Shown: one piece after another, positions 33,819 to 42,873 of the stretch
Position numbering within the stretch: the first letter of the stretch is position 1
Layout: every line of letters starts with the position of its first letter
Assembly (NCBI GenBank): GCA_027365175.1
Contig: DAHXNY010000006.1
Coordinates: forward strand, 1-47,538
Direction: 5' to 3'
DNA from: Microcaldota archaeon
Lineage (GTDB): Archaea > Micrarchaeota > Micrarchaeia > Micrarchaeales > CABMGC01
Length of the DNA: 47,538 nt
Made by a program: the position numbers and the translations under genes
Notes under the pieces: generated by a model
What the model was told of the DNA's origin: nothing
Databases searched by the model: none
Seen by the model: the letters and a program-made list of their open reading frames with translations, nothing else

Positions 33819-34343
33819 CTATTCCTCTATGCCTAAAGAGTGCTTCAGCTTCTTGAACATCCCCTTACCTTCATAAGTCTGCTGGCTCCTGGTCTCCTGC
33901 TTCGCTTCCTGCTTTGGCTGCTGCCTTTGATTGGCCTCGATTTTCTGCTGGGTGCTACCCATCTGCACAAGTCTTGTGTCAGACCCCTGATTCTGCTGCG
34001 CAGCCGCTGTAAATAATCCGCTAAGCGTCTCTGAAGCGGTCGCACCGCTGCCGTTGGGTATTATGATTATGTTTGCGCCGTTCTCTTTTGCAAGCCCAAT
34101 GTCTTCTTTTGATACGCATATGGCAGCCCGTATGTTTTTGTCCCTATTAAGGCTTATCGATGCCATTATATGATCTGCTGGCACAATTATGCATGCAGAG
34201 TAGCTTTTATCCAGTGCGGCTTTCCTTACATAATCGACAAGCTTGGCTGTATCCGTTTCTGTTTCCTTTGCGATTACCCCTGATGCGTCAGGAATGCCTG
34301 ATAGGAGTGCGTCAATGGCTCCAGGCACGTTGGAAGCAAGCAA
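33819..34343 (-). CDS. RpiB/LacA-fold protein without the catalytic residues
   Basis: Starts at TTG 34343 or, more probably, GTG 34328, since the leftward TATA (TTTAAATAAAG, about 34347-34357) puts the RNA start near 34327. The segment CIIVPADHIMASISLNRDKNIRAAIC followed by LAKENGANIIIIP aligns with the RpiB core ILICGTGIGMSIAANK...IRAALC. The catalytic Cys becomes Val and the phosphate-binding GTG becomes PAD, so isomerase activity is unlikely. The last 55 residues are Gln/Lys-rich and end KGMFKKLKHSLG, a basic amphipathic helix. It forms an operon with an HTH regulator, so a ligand-sensing role is possible. Confidence 0.6.
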   Translation of the reverse strand: MLASNVPGAIDALLSGIPDASGVIAKETETDTAKLVDYVRKAALDKSYSACIIVPADHIMASISLNRDKNIRAAICVSKEDIGLAKENGANIIIIPNGSGATASETLSGLFTAAAQQNQGSDTRLVQMGSTQQKIEANQRQQPKQEAKQETRSQQTYEGKGMFKKLKHSLGIEE

Positions 34344-34450
34344 AATCTTTATTTAAACACCTGTTTGATTATATCCGGTTAATATTTATATTACAGCGTA
34401 TCTATAATATAGAGACAGGATAACAGGATTATATTGAAAAAGGTGATTTT

Positions 34451-34684
34451 CTGAGAGGCAAAGAGCAACTAGTAAACTGCTCCAACTGCGGCAGGATGGT
34501 TCCTAGGAACAAGGCCGTAGCTGATGAAAAGGTCATAAGATTCAGCACTGACGTTAGAGCGGACAGTGTGAATTACATGACAAGGAGAAAGGTTTACTAC
34601 TGCATAAGCTGCGCTAAGCACAAAGGAATCTTCGAAAAGAAGAAGGAGCAGGCACAGCGCGCTGCAGCAAGATATGATAGATAG
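34451..34684 (+). CDS. rps26e: 30S ribosomal protein S26e, probable CTG start
   Basis: The product is 77 residues. S26e motifs are QLVNCSNCGRMVPRNKAV and VYYCISCAKHKGI, giving the two CxxC pairs of the zinc site. The only nearby in-frame ATG (34496) would remove the first CxxC pair. In frame upstream, the only plausible start is CTG at 34451, preceded three bases earlier by AGGTGAT, an exact match to the archaeal Shine-Dalgarno. ATT at 34433 is the other in-frame option, with no such site. Thus either a CTG start or a sequence error is present. S26e lies at the mRNA exit of the small subunit. Confidence 0.85.
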   Translation: MRGKEQLVNCSNCGRMVPRNKAVADEKVIRFSTDVRADSVNYMTRRKVYYCISCAKHKGIFEKKKEQAQRAAARYDR

Positions 34685-34693
34685 GTGTAGGGT

Positions 34694-35473
34694 TTGGGTG
34701 ATGAGGAGTCTTCTGACCTGTTGATATTCAAGTTAAGGGATGGAAAAGAACTTGAAGAGAGTACTGAGGGGTCTGAGCCAATATCCGCAGGATCTGCAGT
34801 AGAGGGAGTGGCAGGGGAAGATGAGAGCTCCCCTAATCCGAATGTGGTAGCTTCAGCCAAAGGGCTGAAATGCTCGATACACCCTTGGAGGGCAGCATAC
34901 GCAGTGTGCAGCAAGTGCGGCCTGCCGTTCTGCTACGTAGACATAATCAAGAAAAATGGCAAGTATTACTGCTTGGACGACATATCCACCGTGGAGGCTG
35001 AAGAGGTGCATAAAAATGTCTCCAAAAACAACTTCTTCACCGGAGTTGGCGGAATCTTCCTGCTGTTCAACGGATTTTACCTTATCTACATCTTCTATCC
35101 GCAAGCTCTGGTCCTCTACCATAGCACACTGACTTCCCTTACTGTAAAAGGCATGATGAATCTGATTGCCGATTATTACTATCCTTCGATAGCCAACCTT
35201 GTTGCGATTATAGCTTCGCTTGCAGCAGGACTTGCAGCAGCGGCCTGGGGCAGGAGACGCTTAGGCATAGTGATAGGTTTCCTCATATCCATGCTCGTAA
35301 GTTACGAATTCATGAACAGCAGCGGGGTAAATTTCCTGATACTGCCGATTATAATCTCATTCTTTTCCATGATACTCATGGTGCTTGGAAACATGAGCGC
35401 TGTCAGAGAGGTAAATGAACTGGTAGACGAGGAGTACAAGCATGTCGACTGGCCAAGGCCAGAAGTATTCTGA
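34694..35473 (+). CDS. membrane protein with B-box-like zinc finger
   Basis: The product is 259 residues from a TTG. The first 60 residues are acidic and disordered. Residues about 58-95 hold a Cys/His cluster (LKCSIHPWRAAYAVCSKCGLPFCYVDI...YYCLDD) like a B-box zinc finger. Four or five TM segments follow (about 113-240). Proteins with this zinc-finger-plus-membrane layout are annotated as B-box zinc-finger or rhomboid-associated, without a known function. The gene lies ten bases after S26e, so it is probably co-transcribed. Confidence 0.65.
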   Translation: MGDEESSDLLIFKLRDGKELEESTEGSEPISAGSAVEGVAGEDESSPNPNVVASAKGLKCSIHPWRAAYAVCSKCGLPFCYVDIIKKNGKYYCLDDISTVEAEEVHKNVSKNNFFTGVGGIFLLFNGFYLIYIFYPQALVLYHSTLTSLTVKGMMNLIADYYYPSIANLVAIIASLAAGLAAAAWGRRRLGIVIGFLISMLVSYEFMNSSGVNFLILPIIISFFSMILMVLGNMSAVREVNELVDEEYKHVDWPRPEVF

Positions 35474-35521
35474 CCTCTGCCTTCTTGTCTGATTCTATCA
35501 CAGTTTCCTTGGGACTTGTAA

Positions 35522-36904
35522 TTATATCTTAGGCACTGCCATGAGATATGAAGCTGCTCCGTTTGCAAATGCAATAAGAGGCTGGGGGTATATCCCAAAG
35601 GCAAGAGTTATTGCAATGCATACCAGGACAACTGCCATCGTGTATCTGTCCATGCTCGTCTTTTTAGGAACCGCTTTTGAGGTGTATGCCGCTATTATCA
35701 CCTTTGCGTAATAGAAGACGGATATGACGCTGTTTATTATGCCTATTATCGCGAGCCATGCAAGCCCTGCGTTGACTGCGCTCAGGAAGATCAGGAACTT
35801 CCCGACAAATCCTGTTGTGAAAGGAAGACCTATCATTGAGAGAAGCATGAGGCTCAGGGCAAATGCTGCAAATTTATTGTCATCGTGAAGGCCTATTACA
35901 TCGTTGGTGGTGTTCCTGTTCCTGCTCTCCAGCCACGCTATTATCGCAAGTGTGCCTATGAAGAGGAACATGTGCGCAAAGATCTGGAACAGGCTTGCTG
36001 CAAGACCTGATGGCGTTGCAACAACTATGCCTATCAAGATGTATCCCGCCTGGGAAATGGACGAGTATGCAAGCATGCGCTTCATGTCCTTCTGCAGTAT
36101 CGCAGTTATATTGCCGTAGAACATGGTCAGTACTGCAAGTATGGTAAGGAGCATGAATGCCTGCGGATTCGTTATGAATACCAGTATCATTATCTGTATA
36201 AGAGCTGCAAAGCCCATCTTCTTGTTTATTCCTCCAAGCATCGCAGTGGCGTAAGCAGATGCTCCCTCATATACGTCGGGTATCAGAACGTTGAAGGGGA
36301 ATATGGAAGAGTCCATGCCTAGAGAGGCTATGAAGAGCACAGCTGCAAATGTTATTATGATGGATGGAGAGTAGCTTGAGAGCGCCAGACTGGAGGTGCT
36401 CCCGTAAAGAAGAACTGCTGCAAATGAGAATACGGCTATAGATATCGATGCCATTATGAAGAATTTCGCAGCGGATTCTATGCTTCCTTTCCTTGATAGG
36501 AGGATTATGAATACAGACGGTATGCTTGCAAGCTCCAATCCTATGAATATTGTTATTATTGAGGTTGATGCTGCGACAAGGAGCATGCCTGTAAACGCGA
36601 AGCTACCTATAAGAGCAAAATCACCGTACTCTTCAGAGTATTTGTATGCAAGCATGTTGACAAGGAGCATGCCTATTGCAAACAGTATGGTGAAGAACAG
36701 AGAGTAGGGATTTACAAGATAGGTGCCGAGGACCGAGAAGTTGTATCCTGAAACCGTTCCGATTACAGCATATGCGGCTATAAGGGCGAGCATGATGATG
36801 TTGAATCCGAGTTGGGTCTTTTTGCTGTTAAACATGCGTATAACCATGTTTCCCAGTACAAGGATTGCGGGAAGAAGAATTGTCATATATTCGTAATATT
36901 GCAT
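35522..36904 (-). CDS. nuoN: complex I subunit N (antiporter-like)
   Basis: The product is 460 residues with about 14 TM segments. The NuoN-type signature FPFNVLIPDVYEGASAYATAMLGG, the Lys on the broken helix (INKKMGFAAL) and AILQKDMKRMLAYSSISQAGY are visible. The N-terminal Glu-containing helix is IGLELASIPSV. It is the last gene of the nuo operon. It pumps protons by an antiporter-like half-channel. Confidence 0.94.
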   Translation of the reverse strand: MQYYEYMTILLPAILVLGNMVIRMFNSKKTQLGFNIIMLALIAAYAVIGTVSGYNFSVLGTYLVNPYSLFFTILFAIGMLLVNMLAYKYSEEYGDFALIGSFAFTGMLLVAASTSIITIFIGLELASIPSVFIILLSRKGSIESAAKFFIMASISIAVFSFAAVLLYGSTSSLALSSYSPSIIITFAAVLFIASLGMDSSIFPFNVLIPDVYEGASAYATAMLGGINKKMGFAALIQIMILVFITNPQAFMLLTILAVLTMFYGNITAILQKDMKRMLAYSSISQAGYILIGIVVATPSGLAASLFQIFAHMFLFIGTLAIIAWLESRNRNTTNDVIGLHDDNKFAAFALSLMLLSMIGLPFTTGFVGKFLIFLSAVNAGLAWLAIIGIINSVISVFYYAKVIIAAYTSKAVPKKTSMDRYTMAVVLVCIAITLAFGIYPQPLIAFANGAASYLMAVPKI

Positions 36905-36910
36905 GATTTT

Positions 36911-38686
36911 TCACACCAAGTATACGTATGCCACAAGGAGCACCAATGCTATTGCAAAGATAGCTGCATAGTAGTTTATCTGTCCTGCCGAGGTCCTTCT
37001 TATAATGTAGCCGGACCTGACAACGAATCTTCCCATATCGTCAAAAATGTCTCCGAGGTATCTGTCGAATATGAAAGCTCCTTCGGATATGTCCATTATG
37101 AAGTATGAGAAGTGTGTGTAGAAGGCGTTTACTGCAGGTGCAGTATATCCAAGCCTGGAGAACCTTTGAGATACGTTTATCCTCTTCTTTGCATATATGA
37201 GGTAAACGGCTATCGCCGCTATCGCTATCAGAACTGTGAATGATATCGCATCAGATATGCTGAATGCAAGAGGTATTCCAGAGCCGGCATAAGTGTAATA
37301 GGTACTGCTAGTAACCAATGACTGGAATTTTGTGAATAGAATAGATACTACAAGTGTCGCTATCGCCAGTATCACTATTGGGAGCAGCATACGCTTAGGC
37401 TGCGCCCTGTACCCGCTCTTCACGTCATCTATGTTTGTAGGAGCAGACACATAGAAGAACCATCTGAGTATGTAGAAGCTTGTCCCGAAGCTTATCAGCG
37501 AGAGTATGGCATATACAGGTATGTTGTCTGCAAGGGATGAGCTTATGCCTATGCTTGAGAAGAAGCCTGAGAATGGGATGAAGCCTGCAAGAGAGAGGAC
37601 TCCGAAGAGAGTGGAGTAGAGGAGAAGCTTGTTGGCACGCATGCCGTTAGCCTTCCTTATATCCTCCTCGTTAGTCGCCTTCATCGCAGAGCCTGCACTG
37701 AAGAAGAGCAGTGCCTTGTAGAAGCTCTGGACGAAGAAGAAGTATATGCCTGCAGTTATTGCGCCAGCAGCTATGGCCACCATCATGAGGGAGAGCTCCT
37801 GTATTGTGGAGTATGCTATTATCTTCTTTATGTGGAATTCGCGTATTGCATTAAGCGTCGCTATTATTGCGGTGATTATCCCGAGAACAAGTATCACATA
37901 TGTCATCTGGGTGTATTGGAATAATGGAAGGAGTATGAGGATTGAGAATACCCCTGCCTTTACCATCGTAGTGGAGTGCAGATATGCGGAAACTGGGGTG
38001 GGGCCTTCCATCGCATCTATCAGCCATTCGTGGAATGGGAACTGTGCAGACTTTGTGAAAGCAGCTATTGCAAGAAGGGCTGCGCTCAGGAAGACTGCGC
38101 CTTGCGGAACTGACGAGAGGCTGCCGAGTATTGTAGAGAAGTTCAGTGTGCCGAAGGTGCTGCCCATCACGCCTATCGCCGCAAGTATTGCGATGTCTCC
38201 TATGAATACCATGGTAAGCGCCTTCCTGGATGCCACTATCGGGCCCTGTTTTGTATTCCAGAAGCCTATGAGAAGATAGCTGGTGAGGCTGAGGAACTCC
38301 CATGCTATTGCAAAGGTGATGAAGCTCCCGCTGAATGCGAATGTCAGCATGGCTGCCTCGAATGCAAGGATCTCTATGTAGAACCTGCGCTGCTCGCTTG
38401 GCTTATCCATGTACCAGGTGGAATAAGAGAATACCAGAGGGGACACGAATAGTATTACTGCTATGAGCATGTAGCTTACCGGGCTGATAAGCGTCGTTAT
38501 CGCCAGTGACAGGGAGCCTACATTGAGCCATTGTATAGAATCCGTCCCGTATGTGATGAACGGCAGCATTGCCAGAGAGAGAAGGCTTCCCGTTATGGCT
38601 ATGTACCCGGGAGCCTTCCTGTTCTTGAGCAAAGCTATCGATATTATTGATGCAGCCAGCGGCAGCAGCAAAATGAACGGCAGCAT
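36911..38686 (-). CDS. nuoL: complex I subunit L (antiporter-like)
   Basis: The product is 591 residues with about 15-16 TM segments. NuoL signatures include FAIAWEFLSLTSYLLIGFW with the key Glu, AAFTKSAQFPFHEWLIDAMEGPTPVSAYLHSTTMVKAGV and HIKKIIAYSTIQELSLMM. A C-terminal lateral-helix region is followed by a last TM. Between L and N there is no M gene: NuoN starts six bases after this stop. Confidence 0.95.
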   Translation of the reverse strand: MLPFILLLPLAASIISIALLKNRKAPGYIAITGSLLSLAMLPFITYGTDSIQWLNVGSLSLAITTLISPVSYMLIAVILFVSPLVFSYSTWYMDKPSEQRRFYIEILAFEAAMLTFAFSGSFITFAIAWEFLSLTSYLLIGFWNTKQGPIVASRKALTMVFIGDIAILAAIGVMGSTFGTLNFSTILGSLSSVPQGAVFLSAALLAIAAFTKSAQFPFHEWLIDAMEGPTPVSAYLHSTTMVKAGVFSILILLPLFQYTQMTYVILVLGIITAIIATLNAIREFHIKKIIAYSTIQELSLMMVAIAAGAITAGIYFFFVQSFYKALLFFSAGSAMKATNEEDIRKANGMRANKLLLYSTLFGVLSLAGFIPFSGFFSSIGISSSLADNIPVYAILSLISFGTSFYILRWFFYVSAPTNIDDVKSGYRAQPKRMLLPIVILAIATLVVSILFTKFQSLVTSSTYYTYAGSGIPLAFSISDAISFTVLIAIAAIAVYLIYAKKRINVSQRFSRLGYTAPAVNAFYTHFSYFIMDISEGAFIFDRYLGDIFDDMGRFVVRSGYIIRRTSAGQINYYAAIFAIALVLLVAYVYLV

Positions 38687-38687
38687 A

Positions 38688-38990
38688 TTACCACTTCATC
38701 TTCGATAATTTTGTTATATCGAAGCTTATCCCATTATATTTCATATAAACATAGAATGTTATCAGCACTATTATCTCCGTGGCAGCCACTGCCCATATCG
38801 ATATGAGCAGGATTACAGGGTTTGCAGAAGGAGCAGCGCTTGCGGTGAAGAAGGATATCAGAGCTATGATGCTCCCGACCAGTATCAATTCTACTGCGAA
38901 GATTATTGCGACGAGGTGCCTGTCAGATGCTATCCCTGCGATTCCTATCGCGAAGAGGATAAATGCAAGTTCTATTAAGTAAGGGAACAT
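38688..38990 (-). CDS. nuoK: complex I subunit K
   Basis: The product is 100 residues with three TM segments. VAIIFAVELILVGSIIALISFF carries the conserved Glu in TM2, and the third helix AVAATEIIVLITFYVYMKY carries another Glu. It has the usual NuoK length. It overlaps NuoJ by one base. Confidence 0.93.
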   Translation of the reverse strand: MFPYLIELAFILFAIGIAGIASDRHLVAIIFAVELILVGSIIALISFFTASAAPSANPVILLISIWAVAATEIIVLITFYVYMKYNGISFDITKLSKMKW

Positions 38991-39466
38991 CAGACCACCA
39001 GCCTACGGAATTTCTTTATTATTATGACACCGCCTATCGCCGTAGAGAAGAGCAGCAGAGTGAGTATGAATAATACCAAGTAGTATTGGGAGAACATGGC
39101 TGCTGATGATTGCTGGAATGTGGATGAGAGGTATGCTCCCTGAGGGACAATGAAGGCTATTGCGGTGAAAGCTACAGAGAGTACGATTGCAGAAGCGAAA
39201 AATGAGGCATGCTTAAGCATCTCCTTCCCCTTGTTCTCTGTTGCTACCGCAGCTATAAGGTATGCAGATAGTCCACCGACGAATATCAGTATCTGCAGTA
39301 GGCCTATGAAGGTCTGCCCTATTGCAGCGAAGAGAAGAGCGCTTGCCAGAAATGTTACAGTAAGGGCCAATGCTGCGTGCAGCAGCTTCTTGAAGATGAA
39401 TACCAGAAGCGCCGAGATGACAGCGAATACGCTTATCAGTACATACAGCACATCTAATCCAATCAT
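38990..39466 (-). CDS. nuoJ: complex I subunit J
   Basis: The product is 158 residues with five TM segments. LLHAALALTVTFLASALLFAAIGQTFIGLLQILIFVGGLSAYLI matches the NuoJ core, which contains the pi-bulge helix. Positioned between I and K as in other complex I operons. Confidence 0.92.
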   Translation of the reverse strand: MIGLDVLYVLISVFAVISALLVFIFKKLLHAALALTVTFLASALLFAAIGQTFIGLLQILIFVGGLSAYLIAAVATENKGKEMLKHASFFASAIVLSVAFTAIAFIVPQGAYLSSTFQQSSAAMFSQYYLVLFILTLLLFSTAIGGVIIIKKFRRLVV

Positions 39467-39481
39467 AGCTACACTTTATCA

Positions 39482-39844
39482 TTATTCAAGGTCCGCAGGG
39501 TTCTTCAGCAGCTCCCTCTTGTCGTATGCCTCATAATCATAGTTCTTCGTAAGCGTAAGGCATTTCGGAGGGCAGACTTCTTCACATAGCGCACAGAACA
39601 GGCATCTCTCTATGCCTATCTGCGGCATCTTCTTTACCCCCTTTGCTGTGACCACATCTACCATCGTTATCGTTTTGTTCGGGCAGATTATGGCGCATGC
39701 TGAACAGCTTATGCATGTGTTCATGTCCAGTCTTAACATCCCGCGGTAGTTGTCAGGCATCGATTCCCTCTCCTCAGGGAAGTTAACGGTAAACCTCTTT
39801 GTGCCTATTGTCGTCTTCATCGTTTTTAGTATAGGCCATATCAT
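39482..39844 (-). CDS. nuoI: complex I subunit I (two 4Fe-4S clusters)
   Basis: The ATG at 39844 gives 120 residues; earlier in-frame codons overlap NuoH. Two ferredoxin motifs are complete: CISCSACAIICP and CLFCALCEEVCP, which bind clusters N6a and N6b. The short length is typical of archaeal NuoI/FpoI. It passes electrons to NuoB. It starts four bases after the NuoH stop. Confidence 0.94.
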   Translation of the reverse strand: MIWPILKTMKTTIGTKRFTVNFPEERESMPDNYRGMLRLDMNTCISCSACAIICPNKTITMVDVVTAKGVKKMPQIGIERCLFCALCEEVCPPKCLTLTKNYDYEAYDKRELLKNPADLE

Positions 39845-39848
39845 CGGA

Positions 39849-40856
39849 TCAACCAACAAACACTATATATGTTATTATAAGATTTATTAATGACAGAGGT
39901 ATGAGTATGAGCCATCCCATTCTCAGTATCCTGTCTATCCTCATACGGAAGGTAGTCGCTCTTATTATCACCGCAATAACAGCTATTACAATCGCTTTTA
40001 TCAGCAGCCATACCGCACCAGGTATCGGAGCCGGGCCTAGCCATCCTCCCAGGAAGAGTATTGATATGAGCAGGCTTGACATGAATACCTTCGAGTAGTC
40101 AAGGAAGAGGGCAAGTGCGTAATATGCAGGGCTCATGTCCGTCATCCATCCTGCTATGAGCTCAGAGTCAGCTTCCATCAGGTCGAACGGAGGGCGCTCT
40201 ATCTCCGCAAGCATCGCTATGAAGAATACTGCGAAACCTATAGGCATCAGTACTATGTAATAGGCATTTGACTGCATCGCTATTATGTTCTGCAGATTGT
40301 ATCCCTTTGATATCAGCCCTATGGCTGCTATCACAAGCATCAATGGTATTTCATAGCTGAGCAGCATGAGTATGGACCTCTGTGCAGATATGTCGGCGAA
40401 CTTATTTCCGCTCGCATACCCAGATAGGAATATGGCTATGGGCATGAATGCTATCACGACGAACACAAGCAGGAGTCCGAAACTTATGTTCGTTGCCTGT
40501 ATGCTCGGGAATATTGGTAGGAGCATTACCGTGAATATTGTGAGTGATATCAGGATTGGCAGTGCGGTGCTGTATAAGATAGAGTCTGCATTGTCAAGAT
40601 CCAGGCTTGCTTTGGAGAAGAGCTTTACCAGATCCGCGAAGTTCTGCAGAATCCCGTACTTTCCAACATATGTCGGACCGTGCCTGTACTGCGCTTTTGC
40701 TATCAGCTTCCTCTCGACCCAACCGAACATGTATCCGAATACTGCAAGTACGAGGAAGATTATTATCGCATATATTATCAGGGCTATCAGGTTGTAGGCG
40801 ATATTGCTTGAAGCAAGCAGGCTATTGAATAATTTAACTATGCTATCTATCAACAC
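39849..40856 (-). CDS. nuoH: complex I subunit H
   Basis: The product is 335 residues from a GTG, with eight TM segments. Conserved blocks are YMFGWVERKLIAKAQYRHGPTYVGKYGILQ, FFIAMLAEIERPPFDLMEADSELIAGWMTD and the C-terminal FRMRIDRILRMGW. These contain the quinone-channel Glu/Arg residues. The start overlaps the end of NuoD by 14 bases. Confidence 0.95.
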   Translation of the reverse strand: MLIDSIVKLFNSLLASSNIAYNLIALIIYAIIIFLVLAVFGYMFGWVERKLIAKAQYRHGPTYVGKYGILQNFADLVKLFSKASLDLDNADSILYSTALPILISLTIFTVMLLPIFPSIQATNISFGLLLVFVVIAFMPIAIFLSGYASGNKFADISAQRSILMLLSYEIPLMLVIAAIGLISKGYNLQNIIAMQSNAYYIVLMPIGFAVFFIAMLAEIERPPFDLMEADSELIAGWMTDMSPAYYALALFLDYSKVFMSSLLISILFLGGWLGPAPIPGAVWLLIKAIVIAVIAVIIRATTFRMRIDRILRMGWLILIPLSLINLIITYIVFVG

Positions 40857-41937
40857 AACCCATCACCAGATCCAGAGTACCGAGAGTCGCGAAGAGGTCG
40901 GCTGTCCTGAGACCTTTCGCCATATGCGTTATCGCCATCAAGTTTATGAAATTTGGAGACCTTATGGAAAGCCGGTAAGGCTTCTGGTCATCAGCAACTA
41001 AGTACATCATGAGCTCCCCTTTTGGTGCCTCCCTGCTTACGCAGACTATCTTATTCTTAGTCGGAGGGCTTCTTAGCTTAACAGGCTGGCCCAGTGCATC
41101 TCCAGCAGGCATCCGCTTGAATGCCTCCTTTATCAGCCTTATGCTCTCGCGCATCTCAAGCAGCCTCAGCTTATACCTTGCGAAGTTGTCCCCTTTTGTA
41201 AGTATCTTTATCTCGAAATGCAGTTTGTCGTATACGTAATATGGTGAATTCTTCCTTACATCATACTGCACGCCTGAAGCCCTGAGCACAGGGCCGGTAA
41301 CGCCCAGGTCGAGAGCCTTCTCCGGAGGCAGGATGCCTATGTTCTTCATCCTCTCATGGAATACCGGATTCTTCTCTATGAATGACTCATACTCCTTTAT
41401 CCTTTTCTCAACGTAGTCAAGCGTCTCCAGCGTCCTTTCCTCAAAATCAGGCGGAAGGTCGCTAAGCATGCCGCCCAGCCTCATGTTTACATAGAACATC
41501 CTGCTTCCTGTTGCCTCCTGCAGCAGATCCAGCACCTTGTCCCTGTCCATATATGCCCACATGAAGAGCGTGAACATCTGCCCCAGGTCATTTCCGATTG
41601 TGCCTATAAAGAAAAGATGGCTGGCTATCCTCTGCAGCTCAAGCAGTATCACCCTTATGTACATTGCCCGCTCCTTGACCTCTATTCCCAGAGCCTTTTC
41701 CACTGCGGATACATACGCTTCGTCGTATGACATCGGAGCGAGGTAGTCCAGCTTCTCCATGTAAGGAGGATTCTGCATATACATCCTTGTCTCTGTCAGC
41801 TTCTCCACCCCGCGATGCAGATAGCCTATGTGCGGATCCACCCGCTCTATCGTATCTCCGTCCAGGTCGACAACCAGCTGAAGGACCCCGTGGGTGCTCG
41901 GGTGCACAGGCCCTATGTTTATCCTTGTTATCGCCAT
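40843..41937 (-). CDS. nuoD: complex I subunit D (49-kDa)
   Basis: The product is 364 residues. It begins INIGPVHPSTHGVLQLVVDLDGDTIERVDPHIGYLHRGVEK, with the quinone-site His, and ends ATLGTLDLVMGCVDR. The GTPVLRASGVQYDVRKNSPY region is present. It forms the quinone-reduction pocket with NuoB. It descends from Ni-Fe hydrogenase large subunits; the Ni ligands are not all present, as expected for complex I. Confidence 0.95.
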   Translation of the reverse strand: MAITRINIGPVHPSTHGVLQLVVDLDGDTIERVDPHIGYLHRGVEKLTETRMYMQNPPYMEKLDYLAPMSYDEAYVSAVEKALGIEVKERAMYIRVILLELQRIASHLFFIGTIGNDLGQMFTLFMWAYMDRDKVLDLLQEATGSRMFYVNMRLGGMLSDLPPDFEERTLETLDYVEKRIKEYESFIEKNPVFHERMKNIGILPPEKALDLGVTGPVLRASGVQYDVRKNSPYYVYDKLHFEIKILTKGDNFARYKLRLLEMRESIRLIKEAFKRMPAGDALGQPVKLRSPPTKNKIVCVSREAPKGELMMYLVADDQKPYRLSIRSPNFINLMAITHMAKGLRTADLFATLGTLDLVMGCVDR

Positions 41938-41941
41938 ATAC

Positions 41942-42316
41942 TCACATTGATTTGTAATCCTCGCCCCATGCGAATCCTTTCCTCAGAGGGCCTTCCGTGC
42001 CGTCCCATCTCTCCAGAAGCAGTCTTGGTGCCTTCCTCCCCTTTATCTTTATGTCGAACATCTCTGACATCTCCCGTTCATACCAATCTGCAGAGGTGTG
42101 CGCCTTTATTATAGTTGGAAGCCAGAGATCCGTAGGCGCCAGGTCTATCTCAAGAGTCTCCTCCCTGTTCTTGTCTATATCTCTTAGGAAGTATAGTGCC
42201 GTGAGATGGTCTACGTAATCTACTGCAGTTATCTTTACCAGGTAGGAATAGCCCGATGCCTTCATCTCCCCTATCTTCTGTGCAAGTTCTTCTCGTTTAA
42301 TCTTCAATCTTACCAC
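41942..42316 (-). CDS. nuoC: complex I subunit C (30-kDa)
   Basis: The product is 124 residues from GTG 42316 or slightly shorter from TTG 42307. The NuoC core YSYLVKITAVDYVDHLTALYFL, then PTIIKAHTSADWYEREMSEMFDIKIKG, is clear, with a C-terminal LLLERWDGTEGPLRKGFAW. It is shorter than bacterial NuoC. The start overlaps the end of NuoB by about 20 bases. Confidence 0.93.
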   Translation of the reverse strand: MVRLKIKREELAQKIGEMKASGYSYLVKITAVDYVDHLTALYFLRDIDKNREETLEIDLAPTDLWLPTIIKAHTSADWYEREMSEMFDIKIKGRKAPRLLLERWDGTEGPLRKGFAWGEDYKSM

Positions 42317-42869
42317 TTATCTTCTCCTGGAGCTTTATCATGGCCTCAAAGAGGTTCTCCGGTTTCGGAGGGCAGCCTGCAACATATACATCTACCGGCA
42401 GAACCTGGTCTATGCCCCGTATTATGTTGTAGCTCTCGAACCATGGACCGCCGCAGGTTGCACACTCTCCGAAAGCTATGACATATCTGGGCTCGGTCAT
42501 CTGCTCATACAGCCTCTTTACCTCCGGCACCATTGACTTTGTCACCCAGCCGGCTACAAGCATCACATCGGACTGCCTCGGAGTGCTTCTGAAAAGAAGA
42601 TATCCTTTCCTTTCAGCGTCTATCCTTGCAGAGCCGAAGCCCATGAGCTCTATCGCACAGCATGCCAGGCCGAATTGCATAGGCCATAGTGAGTTTACCC
42701 GTGACCATTTCACCATGCCTTTCGAAATGCCAAGTGCACGTGATAGATCTGACATCTTTGCGAACATGACATTCGGCTTCACCTCCCTTCCCTTGAGGGA
42801 TTCATAGACGAGTCTATCCATCTCCTTCTTCGCAATCTTGAATTCCTCTTCAGGGTACTCCTCTGCCAT
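42297..42869 (-). CDS. nuoB: complex I subunit B (cluster N2)
   Basis: The product is 190 residues. N2 ligands are seen as the CC pair in FGLACCAIELM, then GECATCGGPW and VYVAGCPPKPENL. This is the last Fe-S cluster before quinone. The N-terminal 45 residues are charged and longer than usual. NuoA starts five bases upstream. Confidence 0.95.
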   Translation of the reverse strand: MAEEYPEEEFKIAKKEMDRLVYESLKGREVKPNVMFAKMSDLSRALGISKGMVKWSRVNSLWPMQFGLACCAIELMGFGSARIDAERKGYLLFRSTPRQSDVMLVAGWVTKSMVPEVKRLYEQMTEPRYVIAFGECATCGGPWFESYNIIRGIDQVLPVDVYVAGCPPKPENLFEAMIKLQEKISGKIED

Positions 42870-42873
42870 CTAC

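Noticed and set aside
35522-38686. NuoM hidden among the antiporter-like subunits
   Set aside because: The two genes carry NuoL and NuoN signatures, respectively, and there is no space for a third.
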